A DNA stretch of 64,000 bases from Pseudomicrostroma phylloplanum (GCA_039545275.1 BCHS01000010.1:1-64000); one strand, 5' to 3'. Counted from the first letter of the stretch, positions 23,701-34,313 are shown. Notes: generated from the letters alone by a model not told the origin. Made by a program: numbers and translations.

Positions 23701-26700
23701 ATCGACGAACAGTGTCATCATCCATGATGTGCCTGAGCAGCGCAACGGTCTAGCTCGCGGCGGATCTGAAAAGAAGAAGATGCCCGCTCGCAAGAAGACG
23801 GTCAAGTTCGACAAGGGCGACAACTCTGGCAGACCATTGCTAATTGGTCGCAGTCTCTCGGCGTCTCTACTGCCTTCTGCTTCGGCTAGCAAGCGCGATG
23901 GCGGTCTGACACCGACGCCAGGAACACTCTTGAGTCCGTCCGGTGATGGACTCCCAGTGCCAGCTGATGTGGTCTTGTCTCGCCCCAACTCTCAGAACTC
24001 ACCTGCATCAGAGAGGGGCGAAGATGCTTCTATTGCATCAGCCGAGCAGTTCATCACCCGGCGGTCCGTCCTCCGGCGCGACCGGATGCTTGTGAGGAAC
24101 GACTGGACGCCGTCCGAGACAGTGCCCCAAGACGTGGACGAGATGTCCATTCGCGGCCTCGCCGTACATCCTGGTGTTTGGCGACAGTACGTGGTCGTCC
24201 TTCGTCCCCGTCGTCTTGAGCTATGGTCGGACCCTACCATGGCGAGCAAGCTGCTGGGCCACTCGAGCCGACTGCATCTCGCCTTTGTCGTGCCTCTGAT
24301 CAAGGGTTCGACGCACCTCTCCATCTTCTCGCAACCAGATCGGCTTTTCTGCCTCACGTACGCACAGAGCATCGCTGCCACGCACGTCTCGGGTGGCGGG
24401 CAGTACAAGGTGCTCAATCTGAGAAAGTCTGGTACGAACATCCTCCTCTTCGACTCTCGATCGCTGTCTGTCAGCGCTGATTGGATCTGGGACATCTGGA
24501 GAGAGGTCGGAGGGACGATTCCCGAGGCCCTCGAGGTGCACCTACCAATGCTCGACTTCAAGATCAAGTTCCCCATTCCCGAGGAGATGCCTTGCGTTGA
24601 TCCTGACCAGGACGATGAACTTCTTCTCAATGGCAGTAAAGCTCTCGCCTTGCGTCCACCTATCGAAGGCGATCAAGCCCGTGCAAGGCGGCTCAATGGC
24701 GGCGGCGAAGGCTTCATGATGATGAGTCGACATCGCATCATCTCGACGATCTTGAAGATCCTTCACCAACAGCCTCAATGGGAGCAGCCGCTCCGCACTT
24801 CGCTCGAGCGAGGTCTGAAGTTTGAGCTGGCCTGGCGAAGGGGCTCCAGTCTGGAGTGGATCATCAACGATGAGACGCTGGACGGCAATGCTCGCTTCTG
24901 GTCGGTCATGTGTGGGTCGATCCTGAAGCAAGCAAGAAGGCCCGCTGTTCTCGAGTTCAGGACTGCAGATCACTACCCTACTGCCGTGCTACTCCCCGAT
25001 GGTGAGAAGCTCGTCGAGCCGCCGAGTATCGAGGGGTACGTCTGGCGAGTCAAGCCAGTGTCGGGCACATTGACGAGGATGTACCTCTCGACGCACTCGT
25101 CGCATTGTTTCGTCAGTCGACCAAGTCGAGCATACGGCCCCGAGAGACATCTAGCGTTTGGCAACTATGCTGCAACTTGGGGAGACAACGATGCGCCGCC
25201 CATGCCCCCATCCCGCGTCAGTACCGCCATGGGCACTATGTCCAGAAGTGCGAGCCAGCAGGTTCGACGAACTAATACAAAGAGCGACTCGGTGGCTGTC
25301 TCGAGGCACAAAGTTTTGGACGACATCGACACAATTGCCGACACTCCAGAGGCGCTGCAAGCACAGGTCGACAACTTCAGAGCCTTTGAGAAGCGCCGCC
25401 AGCTGAACCAGATCTCGCACTCTGATGGCTACATTGACCTCAAGGACATCATGCTCATCCGCTACCTTGGACGGAGTGAGGACGAGATCGAGGTCAAGAA
25501 GCCGGATATCGAGAAGCCAGTCAGAATGGCCATGCCGACAGCGATTCCAGAGGAGCGCGTACCAGCCGAAGAGTGTGAAGAGTCAGGGGACATTGATATC
25601 GGAGGTGAGGAAGGCCTCAATGGAGCCGCTGACCGCAATGCTCACCGTCGAGGCCGCCAATTCGAAGTGGTCATGTCGAATGGTCGAATGACTCGCTTCG
25701 AGGCCTACTCCACCTCAGTTGCCAAGGAGTGGGTGGCTCGTGTACACGATTTGTCCGTCTACTGGAAAAGACGAGAGAAGGTCGATGCGCTCGAGCTGAT
25801 GGAGGCGAGCGGGTATGACCGGAACTTGATCAGGAAGAGGATGAACGAGGGCCACTCCCTCGACCGGATCATGCACTCCATCACCGACGGCAACATCAAC
25901 ACGGCTCTACTGGGCACCATCTGGAATTGGTGCGCGGTCCTAGGCTGTCGCGGGATCATCCGGTGCGGCCAGCTCTTCACCAAGCCCCGCTCCTTTGCAC
26001 CCTATCAGTCGCGGTACTACATCCTCATTGCAGGCAGGTTGCTGCGCTACAAGCTCCTCGTGTCCACACGGACCGCTCGATCGAGGCAGAATGCCGGCAT
26101 CTTCCACAAGCGCACCGATACTGTCATCCACCTGCGGGACGCCTACCTCTGGAGTGGTCGACTGGCCGACGACATGCTCGCACACACGCGCAGCGAGGGG
26201 GCCGGCTCGATGGGCAACTTTGCCTCTGGCGGTGCGCCGAACACGGGGGGTGAGCAGGGCAGACACAAGTTGCCGCGAATCTACGCAGATGGCTTGCTGA
26301 GCACAGACGAGGACGAGGACTGCACATTTGTCATCCGCTACAGACCACAGAGGGTGAATGCTCCTCCGGCCCACGAGGGGCAGAACGTCGACAAGAGCAC
26401 CTCGGCTGGCGCGAGGGGCAAAGCTCCTCCTGGCGCTGGAGGCCCTGCAGCTGCGCACGGTATACCACACTTGGGCACCAGGGACGCAAGAAGAGTGAGC
26501 ACCATGTCTGAGCAATCCACCGTGGACAGCACCTCGGGCGGCGGTCATGGCGGCCTCGGCGGTAGTGGGTCACCCTTTTCGCGCCAGAATGCCGTACCGA
26601 GGCTGGACGATGGCACGCACAACGACATTGTCCTGCGGGCGCGGAGCAAGCTGGAGAGGGACCTGTGGGTGCGCTGTATCGGGTACGAGATTGAGCGGTT

Positions 26701-26770
26701 GGCTAGAGAGGATGTGGCGAGGGAGACGAAGATCAAGGAGGCTGGAGAGACGCCTTATAGGGGTTCGTGA
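20789..26770 (+). CDS. Very large PH-domain protein, Spo71-like
   Basis: Single-exon gene of 1993 residues. Roughly the first 1100 residues are disordered, rich in Ser, Pro, Arg and Glu with a Glu/Arg coiled stretch (residues about 800-860). The C-terminal half has tandem and split pleckstrin-homology-like regions: one from about 1105 (VWRQYVVVLRPRRLELWSD), a middle one at about 1545-1655 (YIDLKDIMLIR, FEVVMSNGRMTRFEAYS, AKEWVARVHDL) and a last one from about 1720 (GQLFTKPRSFAPYQSRYYIL) to 1965. This arrangement resembles fungal Spo71-type proteins, which in yeast act with a Vps13-type lipid-transfer protein at the prospore membrane. I infer membrane-lipid binding; a sporulation role is not shown. 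One ambiguous base is at 22362. Confidence 0.85.
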   Translation: MANHTSSSSSTAGPSWQRNPQSSAFAETSYTHNNDHRNFIPSSPPRKDDPAYATHTPLRSHNDPHASQPFDRLYLGPSPVPSSQAAEVARAIKEDAEVKEPIGFAIAGRRGFVWVKPPLEDSESDSDVPKGKARPPPLDTAALGGLRVPRKARSFSSAFGAGASLSPLPKIRSLRRNASQTSTTSFASAHSSFPAFAPTPTAVDPILMNGIRRTGSEGGKAVPLRRDVSAMGRLESRGDTLGEQASPRTKPRQLSFNVRDYAEGMKRGGSEGVTAGSRGGYPPHLSISNTYDTSKTLSGSDDTAQQRSTTSGELTSAGTAVSGHDAIDWSTDEDEEGGTAPSRTGPDSTPARSRGRQQFQSSADAKLQPKGSVLESAGTKQSRTPRTAPGPHFDTAELERTRLASNLASSPSTRVHSRAHARSSKQKHGRDVSRQSRLSMFSSNTLDSVGTRLTEGSFGASGGFRARIMRTFKPALNSHETPSSRHRHHHRGGGGGADGETHNRHWRAGVAPGKVGTSAGGTKWXGQSFHVGARFWEVLEAARSESERRASVAADASRDEVIPEEVEPAPDRLTRRDKQKSSSGSNTGKQASLSPAAVLTAFARDAKGAQEEKRETDRAVKSSRPSLAVQVPTVPNGNKQLVASPVDARSPVNGSARSPTYTPRLRSKLSIASMAPEALEESDAQIEARTGWADIVSLMSTAQRRSGLGSQSTPKAAAVVATTGQQNGTAKPASNDDEKASKRKDSGEPAGSPVMSWRAPPMFRSDTSKSSQSGRTLFYTPLATPGASSSRQQSPERRREAKERDYFGVQKGLQDRRAADVRKTDEKEAEKRRREEEEQGQAEQRKAEEVTEEEPPLRRLTLSEALTHPEPPLAADEKFPEAVHELLRRRSNSGLSPHNVTSDAASDHIVVVRPTTPLARVTELPHIASPGRLSNFGSPPSASPRSAGEGATVDRVNSLTTSETPLLRNKASTNSVIIHDVPEQRNGLARGGSEKKKMPARKKTVKFDKGDNSGRPLLIGRSLSASLLPSASASKRDGGLTPTPGTLLSPSGDGLPVPADVVLSRPNSQNSPASERGEDASIASAEQFITRRSVLRRDRMLVRNDWTPSETVPQDVDEMSIRGLAVHPGVWRQYVVVLRPRRLELWSDPTMASKLLGHSSRLHLAFVVPLIKGSTHLSIFSQPDRLFCLTYAQSIAATHVSGGGQYKVLNLRKSGTNILLFDSRSLSVSADWIWDIWREVGGTIPEALEVHLPMLDFKIKFPIPEEMPCVDPDQDDELLLNGSKALALRPPIEGDQARARRLNGGGEGFMMMSRHRIISTILKILHQQPQWEQPLRTSLERGLKFELAWRRGSSLEWIINDETLDGNARFWSVMCGSILKQARRPAVLEFRTADHYPTAVLLPDGEKLVEPPSIEGYVWRVKPVSGTLTRMYLSTHSSHCFVSRPSRAYGPERHLAFGNYAATWGDNDAPPMPPSRVSTAMGTMSRSASQQVRRTNTKSDSVAVSRHKVLDDIDTIADTPEALQAQVDNFRAFEKRRQLNQISHSDGYIDLKDIMLIRYLGRSEDEIEVKKPDIEKPVRMAMPTAIPEERVPAEECEESGDIDIGGEEGLNGAADRNAHRRGRQFEVVMSNGRMTRFEAYSTSVAKEWVARVHDLSVYWKRREKVDALELMEASGYDRNLIRKRMNEGHSLDRIMHSITDGNINTALLGTIWNWCAVLGCRGIIRCGQLFTKPRSFAPYQSRYYILIAGRLLRYKLLVSTRTARSRQNAGIFHKRTDTVIHLRDAYLWSGRLADDMLAHTRSEGAGSMGNFASGGAPNTGGEQGRHKLPRIYADGLLSTDEDEDCTFVIRYRPQRVNAPPAHEGQNVDKSTSAGARGKAPPGAGGPAAAHGIPHLGTRDARRVSTMSEQSTVDSTSGGGHGGLGGSGSPFSRQNAVPRLDDGTHNDIVLRARSKLERDLWVRCIGYEIERLAREDVARETKIKEAGETPYRGS

Positions 26771-27032
26771 TTTTCAAGAGGGGACACTTGGGAAGTGCGC
26801 GTGCGCAGGCGCTCACTGGGCGGTGTTGAATTAGTACGATGTCCATAGCTTTATTCCTTTGCAATGCTTCGTCTCAGTCTCAGCCCGTGACCCCTCTAGC
26901 TCTCCTGGTGTGGTACAGCGATCTATTGTGAGGTACGACAATGACCCTTGTGTCTACATTTTGCCTGTTCTTGATGTGAGTGCTAAAGAGGCTAGCGAGT
27001 TGCGAGTCCTCTCCCCCATCCTTGCTTCACCT

Positions 27033-28277
27033 TCACTCGACCATGGGACTCCTCCCCACATCAAACTCCTCTCCCTCCTTGACCTCTCCACCAGCATACT
27101 TGGATGTGATGGTTCCGTCCTGATTGCCAAAGTAGGCGGCCTTTGCCATGTTGCAGAAGAGTCCCACCTCTACCACGCCTGTCATGAGCTTGATCCTGTC
27201 CGACAGCTCGGCGGGCTTCTTCATCAGGGACTCGGGGAAGGGGGCGTCGATGACGAAGTTTCTGGAGAGGAAACAGGAAGCATGAGGGTGAGAAGCGTTC
27301 GTTGGAGTGACGCTGCGGGTTGCCTACTCACGAGTTATCAGTCACGCATGGCCCAGCCTTTGCTCCCCCTCCCATCCTCAATGCCGGCTTCCCACCCATC
27401 TCCTCGAGCCTCCTCATGACGCTAGCATAGGCGAATTGAGCCACCTCGATGGGCACACCCTGACTCCACTTCTCTCCCAGTACAGTAGAGTTCTTGCGGT
27501 AGTCGGCGATGACGATGAACGTCGAGGCGGACTCTGCGAGGACCTTTTCACGCAGCTGACATGCTCCGCCGCCCTTGATGCAGTTGAGTGAGGAGTCGAC
27601 TCTGGCAGGCGGGCAAAATCAGGAAGAGGAAAGGCGGTCAGAAGGGGGGAGAGGGACAAATGTGGGCCGATGTCTCTCCTTTCACCTACTCACTCGTCGG
27701 CACCATCGATGGTGACATCGATGACGGGGAAAGAGTCGACGTCTCCCAGCGGCAGTCCTGCCTTTACGATGAGCTCTTTACTCTGGAATCCCGTGGGGAT
27801 GAACCACCTGTGTAGGTTGACCTTGGGACCTTGTTGTACGATGCGCTCCACCACGTATGGTACCGTGGATCCTGGTAGAGAGGGAGAAGGCAAGGATTGA
27901 AGGCGAAGGTGAGCGGGCTCTGATCAGTGATCCGATCCGATCCGATGTGCTGCACTTCTACTCTCGGCGCTACTTGCTTCCCTCTACTCACCACTTCCAA
28001 TGCCAATGATCTTGTGCTCTGGCTTGATGTGATTGTCCACAGAGGCATAGGCTGCGGCCCTCTTGGCGGCCTCTACGCCCTCGAGGGGCTTGAGCTGCAG
28101 TCGGCCATCCTGGTGAGTGGCATTGGTTGCGGGAGTGGTGTGAGGAGGTGGGGCCACGGTAGCCATACTGTAGTAGCGAAGGGTGGGAGCGGCAGAGGGG
28201 AGGATACGAGGCGCTGCTACTGAAGGAGAGATGAGGTGATGATATGACGGGGCGACACAGCGTAGGCGTGGCAGCAT
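27033..28277 (-). CDS. RKI1: Ribose-5-phosphate isomerase
   Basis: Interconverts ribose-5-phosphate and ribulose-5-phosphate in the pentose phosphate pathway. Exons 28277-27992, 27871-27694, 27601-27332 and 27261-27033 give 320 residues from the first ATG. An in-frame ATG at 28166 (MATVAPP) would give 283, nearer to the yeast length of 258. Family motifs: IIGIGSGSTVPYVVE (phosphate loop, joined across intron 1), DVTIDGADEVD with the catalytic acid, and CIKGGGACQLREKV with the catalytic Lys region. The 37-residue upstream extension is Arg/Ser/Ala-rich and ends RYYS, resembling a mitochondrial presequence. Cytosolic localisation from the second ATG is the family norm; dual targeting is inference. 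The gene is divergent from the carboxypeptidase at 28738. Confidence 0.95.
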
Positions 28278-28737
28278 GTAATACCTGGGTGGTGAGTGCA
28301 GTAAGGAAGACGATGGGCGGGTGTCCTGGTCCTTCTGGTATCGCCCTGCCCTGGGTGGAGTAGAGGATTCGTGCGGAAAGAGGTCGAGTCCTTTCCGCCA
28401 CGTGCGCGTGAAACTCAGCCCGCCCTGTGCTCTGTCCTTCCGTTCCGTTGTACTCTACGCGTTCCAGGCACGAAGGGCTGCTGCAGGGTCACAGTGCGAC
28501 TTTGCCCCCTGAGTGGCCGGGTAAATGAATCATCAGGCACTGCGGAAAGTAATCGACGATGCAGAGGTCTTACCACGGACCGATTTACCCTGGCGTGCAG
28601 ACAAAGCAGAGCCAATGAGGATCCTCAAGGAGATCATCGTCGTCGTCCTTCTTGTCCGTCCACTGCCACTACCACACTCCTTTGTCCCCCCACCTACACA
28701 CCTTCCTTCCTAGACCAAGCCTGAATTGACGGCCATC
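28278..28737. promoter_or_regulatory. Divergent promoter of RKI1 and the S10 carboxypeptidase
   Basis: 460 bases between the two first ATGs. Nothing specific was recognised beyond GC-rich sequence and a pyrimidine-rich leader before 28738. Confidence 0.5.
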
Positions 28738-30350
28738 ATGCTGTCTCTACGGGTGCTCTGCCTCTTTCTGCTCTCCTTCTGGATCGTCCAAGCGGCTCCT
28801 GCTGCAAAGACGCCGGCAGAGCTCAGCGCATCTCGCATTGGCAAAAGGGTCTCCTTTGCTGACCCTCGAGCCGCCCTGTATGCCGTAGGACCTCACATCC
28901 CGGGCATCAACGTCGATGCGCCGCCCTCGTACGCAGGCCTAATGCCTGTAGCACCCGACTTCGACCTCTCAGAGGACAACCTCAAGCAGCTGCGATACGG
29001 CAACTACGAGAATGGCACTCGAGCTCTCTTCTTCTGGCTCTGGCTGGCTGACGACAAGGCACTCGACTTTAGGAACCTGGTCATCTGGCTCAGTGGTGGT
29101 CCCGGCTGCTCGTCCCTGGCATACGGCATGTTCGAGGAGACTGGACCCATTGAGCTACGTGACAAGACCAAAGGGCCACGACTGCGCAGACTCACCAGCT
29201 GGACGTCGCGAGCCAATATCCTCTACGTCGAACAACCCATCCCTACTGGCTTCTCCACGGGCAAGGCCGACTCTGCCGACGACTTTGCCGCCTCCTCCGA
29301 ATTCTACCACTTCTTGACCAATCTGTTCCAAGTCTTCCCAGAAGTCATCGTCGACAATGACCAGGACCTCTACCTTGTGGGAGAGTCCTATGGAGGCGTC
29401 TATGTCCCCTACCGTGCTACTCAGCTCCTATCGTCAGTGGAAACGTGGGGGCTCAAGGGAATGCTGCTCATCAACGGTCTTCTGGGCGACTACACTGCCA
29501 CCACCTCTCTGGTCACTTGGGACTTTGTCAAGGCCAACAACGACAAGTGGCTTCATATACCGCCAGCAAATTTGACGGTCATCAAGAATGCCTCTGACAC
29601 TTGTCACCTGACCGATTACTACGCCAAGAATGTTCGCTTCCCACAGACTTCGCACATGCTACCCTATGGCAGAGATGACAGATGCGACGTCTGGAACACC
29701 TACACCTCGGCAGCCGCGCAGGTGAACCCAGAGTTCAACATCTACGACATTCGCTGGCAGGACCACAAGCATGGCTTTGCCGACAATACCTACTTTGGTG
29801 ACCCGAACAGGGCAGGCGACAGCAACCCTCTCAACCGCACCGACGTCCGCGAGTACATCCACGCACCCGTTGATAAGCCCTTCTACCCCTGCACGCCCGA
29901 CTTCGTCTACCCAGCGGGCAACTCGAACCTCAACCCAGCCAGGTCGATCCTGCCGTACGTAGTGGAGAAGCTGGAGCGCACAATTGTCGCAACGGCACAG
30001 TACGACTCGATCATCATCTCCAACGGGAGCTTCATTGCGCTCCAGAACATGACCTGGGCTGGACAGCTGGGCTTCAACGATGATGGACATCACAGGGCCT
30101 TCTTGAATGCAGAAGGGAAACAGGCGGGAAGCTACACGCAGAGAGACAAGTTGGCCTTTGTTAGGGTCGCTGAGAGTGGACACATGGTACGTGGCAGACG
30201 ATTGCAATTTTCAAAAGGCAGGAGCTGACCTGGACCTTCGCTGCCTCCTTGATACAGATTCCGGCCGATGACCCTCAGTCTGGTCTTGCGCTGCTCGATG
30301 CGCTGCTAGGTCGTCGCGACCTAAGCGGTAACAAGATCGGTAAAGCCTGA
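28738..30350 (+). CDS. Secreted serine carboxypeptidase (peptidase family S10)
   Basis: Removes C-terminal residues from peptides in the secretory path or outside the cell. Exons 28738-30186 and 30258-30350; 513 residues. A signal peptide is clear (MLSLRVLCLFLLSFWIVQA). Substrate-binding WLSGGPGCSS lies near residue 118. The nucleophile Ser217 is in GESYGG, and the likely acid Asp423 is in AQYDSII upstream of NGSFIALQNMTW. The His482 of GHM is joined across the intron to IPADDPQSG. Placing the Asp before the NG-QNMTW motif, as in the fungal secreted S10 group, shows the triad is complete. Many NxS/T sites suggest glycosylation. No transmembrane tail is present, so it is not Kex1-like. The protein is downstream-adjacent to a MATE exporter. 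Confidence 0.93.
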
Positions 30351-30972
30351 GGGAGGGCATGCCAAGGGAGGCCTTCCATGCACGCGCCCCACGTACCATT
30401 CTCTCTCCTCACTGGCTGACCAAGCCTCAAGGTACGAACGACATCCCTGACTATCCTCACGCTCATCCAGTATCACCTCATCTTCACTTCTTTCTACCGC
30501 CGTTACACCCGCAAACAGATGCCTCAGCACTATCAGCCTTCTTTGTGATGGCGCCGCGCTGCAAGCAAGCCGTGTGGAGGCCGAGGCCGAGCGAGCAGGT
30601 GGGCGAGCGGGCGTCTATTTCTTCCTCTTCCTTGTGATCCGCTCGGTTGTGCAAGCGAGAGATTGGGTCGCATGCGAGGCGCTGCAGTGTCAGCAAACTC
30701 AGCTCCGTCTGATAAGAGTAAGAGAGATAGAGAGGACATCAGAGATAGCAGACGAAGGGGGAGGGAAAGGATCGATCAAAGTCGATCCTCGGCAATGGCA
30801 AGGGCATGGCGAGCGGGATATGGCGAAGCCAGGAGAGAAGTACTCACACTCAATGCTTGACCCCAGACACTCCTTCCTCTGAGCCTCAGTGGTATCACTT
30901 GACCATTGCAGCCTCAGACTCTCCCACTCGCTGCTTCTGAGCTCGTTGAGGCTCCACACAGAGACGCACACC
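30351..30972. other. Intergenic region, no gene seen
   Basis: 622 bases between two same-strand genes. Short open frames are present on both strands but none resembles a protein family. The right end is the leader of the MATE gene. Confidence 0.55.
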
Positions 30973-32679
30973 ATGACCTCGCAGCAGCAGCAGCCCACGG
31001 AACGCTCCCCTCTCCTATACTCCAATGGCCACTACCAAGGAGACGGTCATGCTAATGCTGACGATGTTGCCGCCGTCGGCAGTGGCAGTGACCCTTCCAC
31101 TCCCAGCATTCCCACCTCGTCGCTGATCCTGACCGAAGCCGGCGCCCTGGTGTTCAACTCCATCCCCACTTCGCTGGGGTACATGCTGCAGAACTCCATC
31201 CAGACTGTGAGCGTGACGGTCTTGAGTCTAAAGAGGGACGATACGGCTCTGAGTGCCGCCGCGCACGGATTCATGCTGGCAATGGTCACCGCCTGGACCC
31301 TCGCCCTGGGAGGCACGACGGCACTGGACTCTCTCGCCTCGGTGTCCTACGCTCAGTCCCTCTCTCCCAAGCTGTCCGCCTCTCAGTCCCGACACAACCG
31401 AGAGCAAGTGGGAATCCTATTGCAACGGTGCCTCATCGTGCTCTTCACCATCTTTGTGCCCGTGGCGGTACTGTGGTATAACGTCTTCCCCGTGCTGTTG
31501 CTGTTGGATCAGCCCCCCGCGGTAGCAGTCGAGGTGCAGAGGTTCCTGAGAATGCTCATCTTCGGCGCGCCGGGGTACATCCTCTTTGAGAGCTTGAAGA
31601 AGTGAGTGCAGAACAGACCGAGCGGGACTAGTGCCGCAAGACGCTGACTGACGTGGTGTCCTCGCCTCGCTGTCAGGTTTGTGCAAGTGCAGGGAGACGC
31701 TCGGCCGCCCACGCAGGTGCTCCTCATCGCCTTCCCACTCAACCTCGGCCTCAACTGGCTCTTCATCCATACGCTCGACATGGGCCTTCTAGGTTCCCCC
31801 CTGGCTGTGTCCATTACCTACTACACCTCGGCCCTGCTTCTCGTCATCCACATCCTCTTCCTCGGACGCAAGACCTCGCGTCCCGGATGGGGCGGCTGGA
31901 ACTTCTCCGCCGCGCTGCACCTGCGCAGCGTCCTCCTCTTCACCAAGATGGCCGTCAGCGGTTGGATCATGGTCGCGTCCGAGTGGGTTTCCTTCGAGAT
32001 TGTAGCCCTCGTCGCAGGCTCGCTGGGAGAGGTGGAGCTGGCAGCTCAGAGTGTGATCATGACCATGGACCAGTGCATCAATACCCTCCCCTTCGGTCTA
32101 GGCGTGGCAACCTCGGGCCGTATCGGACACCTGCTCGGCCTAGCAGGGGATCTCAATCCGCTCTCGGTGGCCAAACTGCCCATTTCGGCGCACACTGCCT
32201 TCCTCGTCTCCACTGTGCAGGGTTTAGCGATCGGCGTGCCCCTCTTTATTGCGCGCAAGTCCTTCGGTAAACTCTTCACCGACTCGGCCGCGGTAGTCAA
32301 GATGATCGCCCGGGTGATGCCACTCGTAGCCGCCTTCCAGGTCTCGGACGGCTGGGCACAGTCACAGGGTGGAGTGCTCAGGGGGATCGGACGCCATGAA
32401 GTGGGCGCAGCGGCGAACATTGTGGCATTCTACATCATCTCGCTGCCACTGGGAATCTACCTCGCAAAGGGAGAGCCCCAGGTGGGTCTGCCTGGCCTGT
32501 GGGCTGCGCAGTGGCTGGGCCTCACACTCGTGGGACTGGCAGAGTGGGCGGTGGTGTGGAGGACGAACTGGAAGAAGCAGGTACAGCATGCTGATGAGAG
32601 GAGTCAGACGGGACCGCGACAGGGACAGGAGGATGGTGCGGGGGAAGACGCGGCAGAGGTACCGAGGAGAGCGGCCTAG
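30973..32679 (+). CDS. MATE-family multidrug/metabolite exporter
   Basis: Cation-coupled exporter of the MATE class, with about 12 membrane segments. Exons 30973-31601 and 31677-32679; 543 residues. A Gln/Ser-rich cytosolic N-terminus with the ERSPLLY motif common in fungal MATE proteins precedes the first helix near residue 55. Recognisable stretches include the GTTALDSLASVSYAQ segment, the QGDARPPTQVLLIAFPLNLGLNW region, WGGWN, EWVSFEIVALVAGSLGEVELAAQS and GLGVATSGRIGHLLG, all placed as in eukaryotic MATE transporters such as yeast Erc1. Membrane is probably vacuolar or plasma; the substrate cannot be read. The C-terminal tail is hydrophilic and rich in Gln, Arg and Glu. Confidence 0.94.
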
Positions 32680-32942
32680 ATCGTACCGGAACCACAAAAT
32701 ACATTCACACCGCCATTGGCCGTTACGATCAAACACTGATGATTAGAATAACGACTTGATTTCATTGATTGAGATAGTGTTCAGCTTGCTTTGCCGTTCT
32801 TCCTGTCTGCTCATTGCACCGACCTCTAGCGAGGGAGTTCAGGGGCATTTCGACCTCTTTTTGCCTCTTTTGTGGCCTTTTCTCAGCGAGACTTCTTTCC
32901 TTGCATTCTTTCCTTCAGTCCATCATTTTCATATGAGGTCTT

Positions 32943-34313
32943 CTACTCCAGCAGAGGACCAGCCTTGACCATCAAGCTGAGCACCTCGAATACAATGTCC
33001 GCAGCGGCAATCTGGGTAATCTCCGCCTGGGTGTCGTACGCGGGGGCCACCTCGACCAAGTCAGCCCCAACGATGTTCAGTCCCTCTAGTCCACGGAGGA
33101 TGGCTCGGAGCTCGCGCGAAGACCATCCGCCCGACTCGGGGGTGCCGGTAGCGGGGGCGACGGAAATGTCGAGGGTGTCAATGTCGATGGAGAGGTACAC
33201 GGGTCCTTTACCCACGCGCTCCTTGATCGAGTCGATGATTCCCTGCACGCCAATCTCATCGATGATCCTCGCCTCGTGAAGCTTGAATCCGCACTCCTTG
33301 TCGTGCTCGTAGTCCGCCAGAGAGCTCAAAGTGGTGCGGATACCGGCGTGGGCAGAAGTGTTGGTGATCAGACCCTCCTGGAAGGCGTGGTGGAAGTAGG
33401 TGCCGTGGTTGATCAGACCGGGGGAGCCGCCGAAGACGGTGGGCTTCCAGGTGTCCAGGTGGGCGTCAAAGTGTAACACCGAAACGGGGCCATAGGACTC
33501 GTGGATGCTCCTGATCAGCGGAAGAGTAATGGTGTGGTCACCTCCGAGGGTCATGACTCGAGGTCTGGGCTTTCCGTCCTTGCTGAAGCGTCCACGAGCA
33601 GCAGGGGCGCTGCTGTCCTTCTTGTGCTCCTTGCCCTTGTAAGTGACATCGCGGGACATGAGGAACTTGTGACCACTGCTCATCTGGGAAATGGCCTTCT
33701 CATTGTTGTACGAGGTGACGGGCACATCACCGCAGTCTACGATCTTGGCCCAGTTCTTGAATGGGTCAATGGCCATGGGCACATTGTAGCTTCCGTAGAG
33801 GTTCAATCTCTTGGAGCCAGTGCGGATACCTCCGGGGCCGAAACGGGCTCCAGGTCGATAGCTGGTTCCGGTGTCGAAGCCCATGCCGACAATGGCAATG
33901 TCGAAGTGGGAGCCATTGACAACTTCACCCTCCTCGGGGAAGAGGTGAGTCTGAGGCGAGAAACACGCAGCATAAGGCAGGTGAGCAAAGGTGGTCAATC
34001 CCGAGAAGACCGAGTCGGCAGTGACCTCGTCGGGGGGAGAAGAGGGCTTCTTGTCTGCCGCGGCAAGGATGCGAGCGTGGTCCAGCGGCTCAGGCTCGGC
34101 GAGTGGGTATGGGTTCCAGTCATCGTCGGGGCGGTAGCGGTGGTGGTTGCAGCCAGTGTGGTCGTGCAGGTGTCCGTGCTCGTCCTCGGTGTAGTAAGGG
34201 GACTGGACACTGGCGGCAGCGGCCGAGGCAGGGCCGAACAGGACTGCTACCACGACGGGTAGGAAGAGGAGGGCGGTGAGGCCAGCAAGGCTGCGAAAAG
34301 GAGCGGAAAGCAT
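32943..34313 (-). CDS. Secreted agmatinase/arginase-type ureohydrolase
   Basis: Manganese ureohydrolase that would release urea from agmatine or a related guanidino compound. Single exon of 456 residues from the ATG at 34313. The sequence starts with a hydrophobic signal peptide (LTALLFLPVVVAVLFGP). The metal motifs are GGDHT near 254, DAHLD near 282 and SIDIDTLD near 375, followed by the agmatinase-like APATGTPESGGW; catalytic-site ligands are all present. Before the fold there is a His/Asp-rich stretch (HGHLHDHTGCNHH, near 45-57), an unusual addition that could bind metal. Secreted members occur in fungi, but their real substrate is poorly known. The gene is divergent from an APC permease at 35947. 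The frame stays open upstream to 34910, but the signal peptide fixes the start. Confidence 0.9.
   Translation of the reverse strand: MLSAPFRSLAGLTALLFLPVVVAVLFGPASAAAASVQSPYYTEDEHGHLHDHTGCNHHRYRPDDDWNPYPLAEPEPLDHARILAAADKKPSSPPDEVTADSVFSGLTTFAHLPYAACFSPQTHLFPEEGEVVNGSHFDIAIVGMGFDTGTSYRPGARFGPGGIRTGSKRLNLYGSYNVPMAIDPFKNWAKIVDCGDVPVTSYNNEKAISQMSSGHKFLMSRDVTYKGKEHKKDSSAPAARGRFSKDGKPRPRVMTLGGDHTITLPLIRSIHESYGPVSVLHFDAHLDTWKPTVFGGSPGLINHGTYFHHAFQEGLITNTSAHAGIRTTLSSLADYEHDKECGFKLHEARIIDEIGVQGIIDSIKERVGKGPVYLSIDIDTLDISVAPATGTPESGGWSSRELRAILRGLEGLNIVGADLVEVAPAYDTQAEITQIAAADIVFEVLSLMVKAGPLLE

Noticed and set aside
29990..30060. Loss of the catalytic Asp in the carboxypeptidase, when NGSFIALQNMTW is aligned with the yeast CPY loop
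   Set aside because: In the fungal secreted S10 group the Asp lies further upstream; Asp423 in AQYDSII occupies that place, so the triad is complete.
33501..34262. 253-codon open frame on + inside the ureohydrolase gene
   Set aside because: It is exactly antisense to conserved catalytic sequence; its Val/Gly-rich translation matches no family and reflects GC-rich codons of the real gene.
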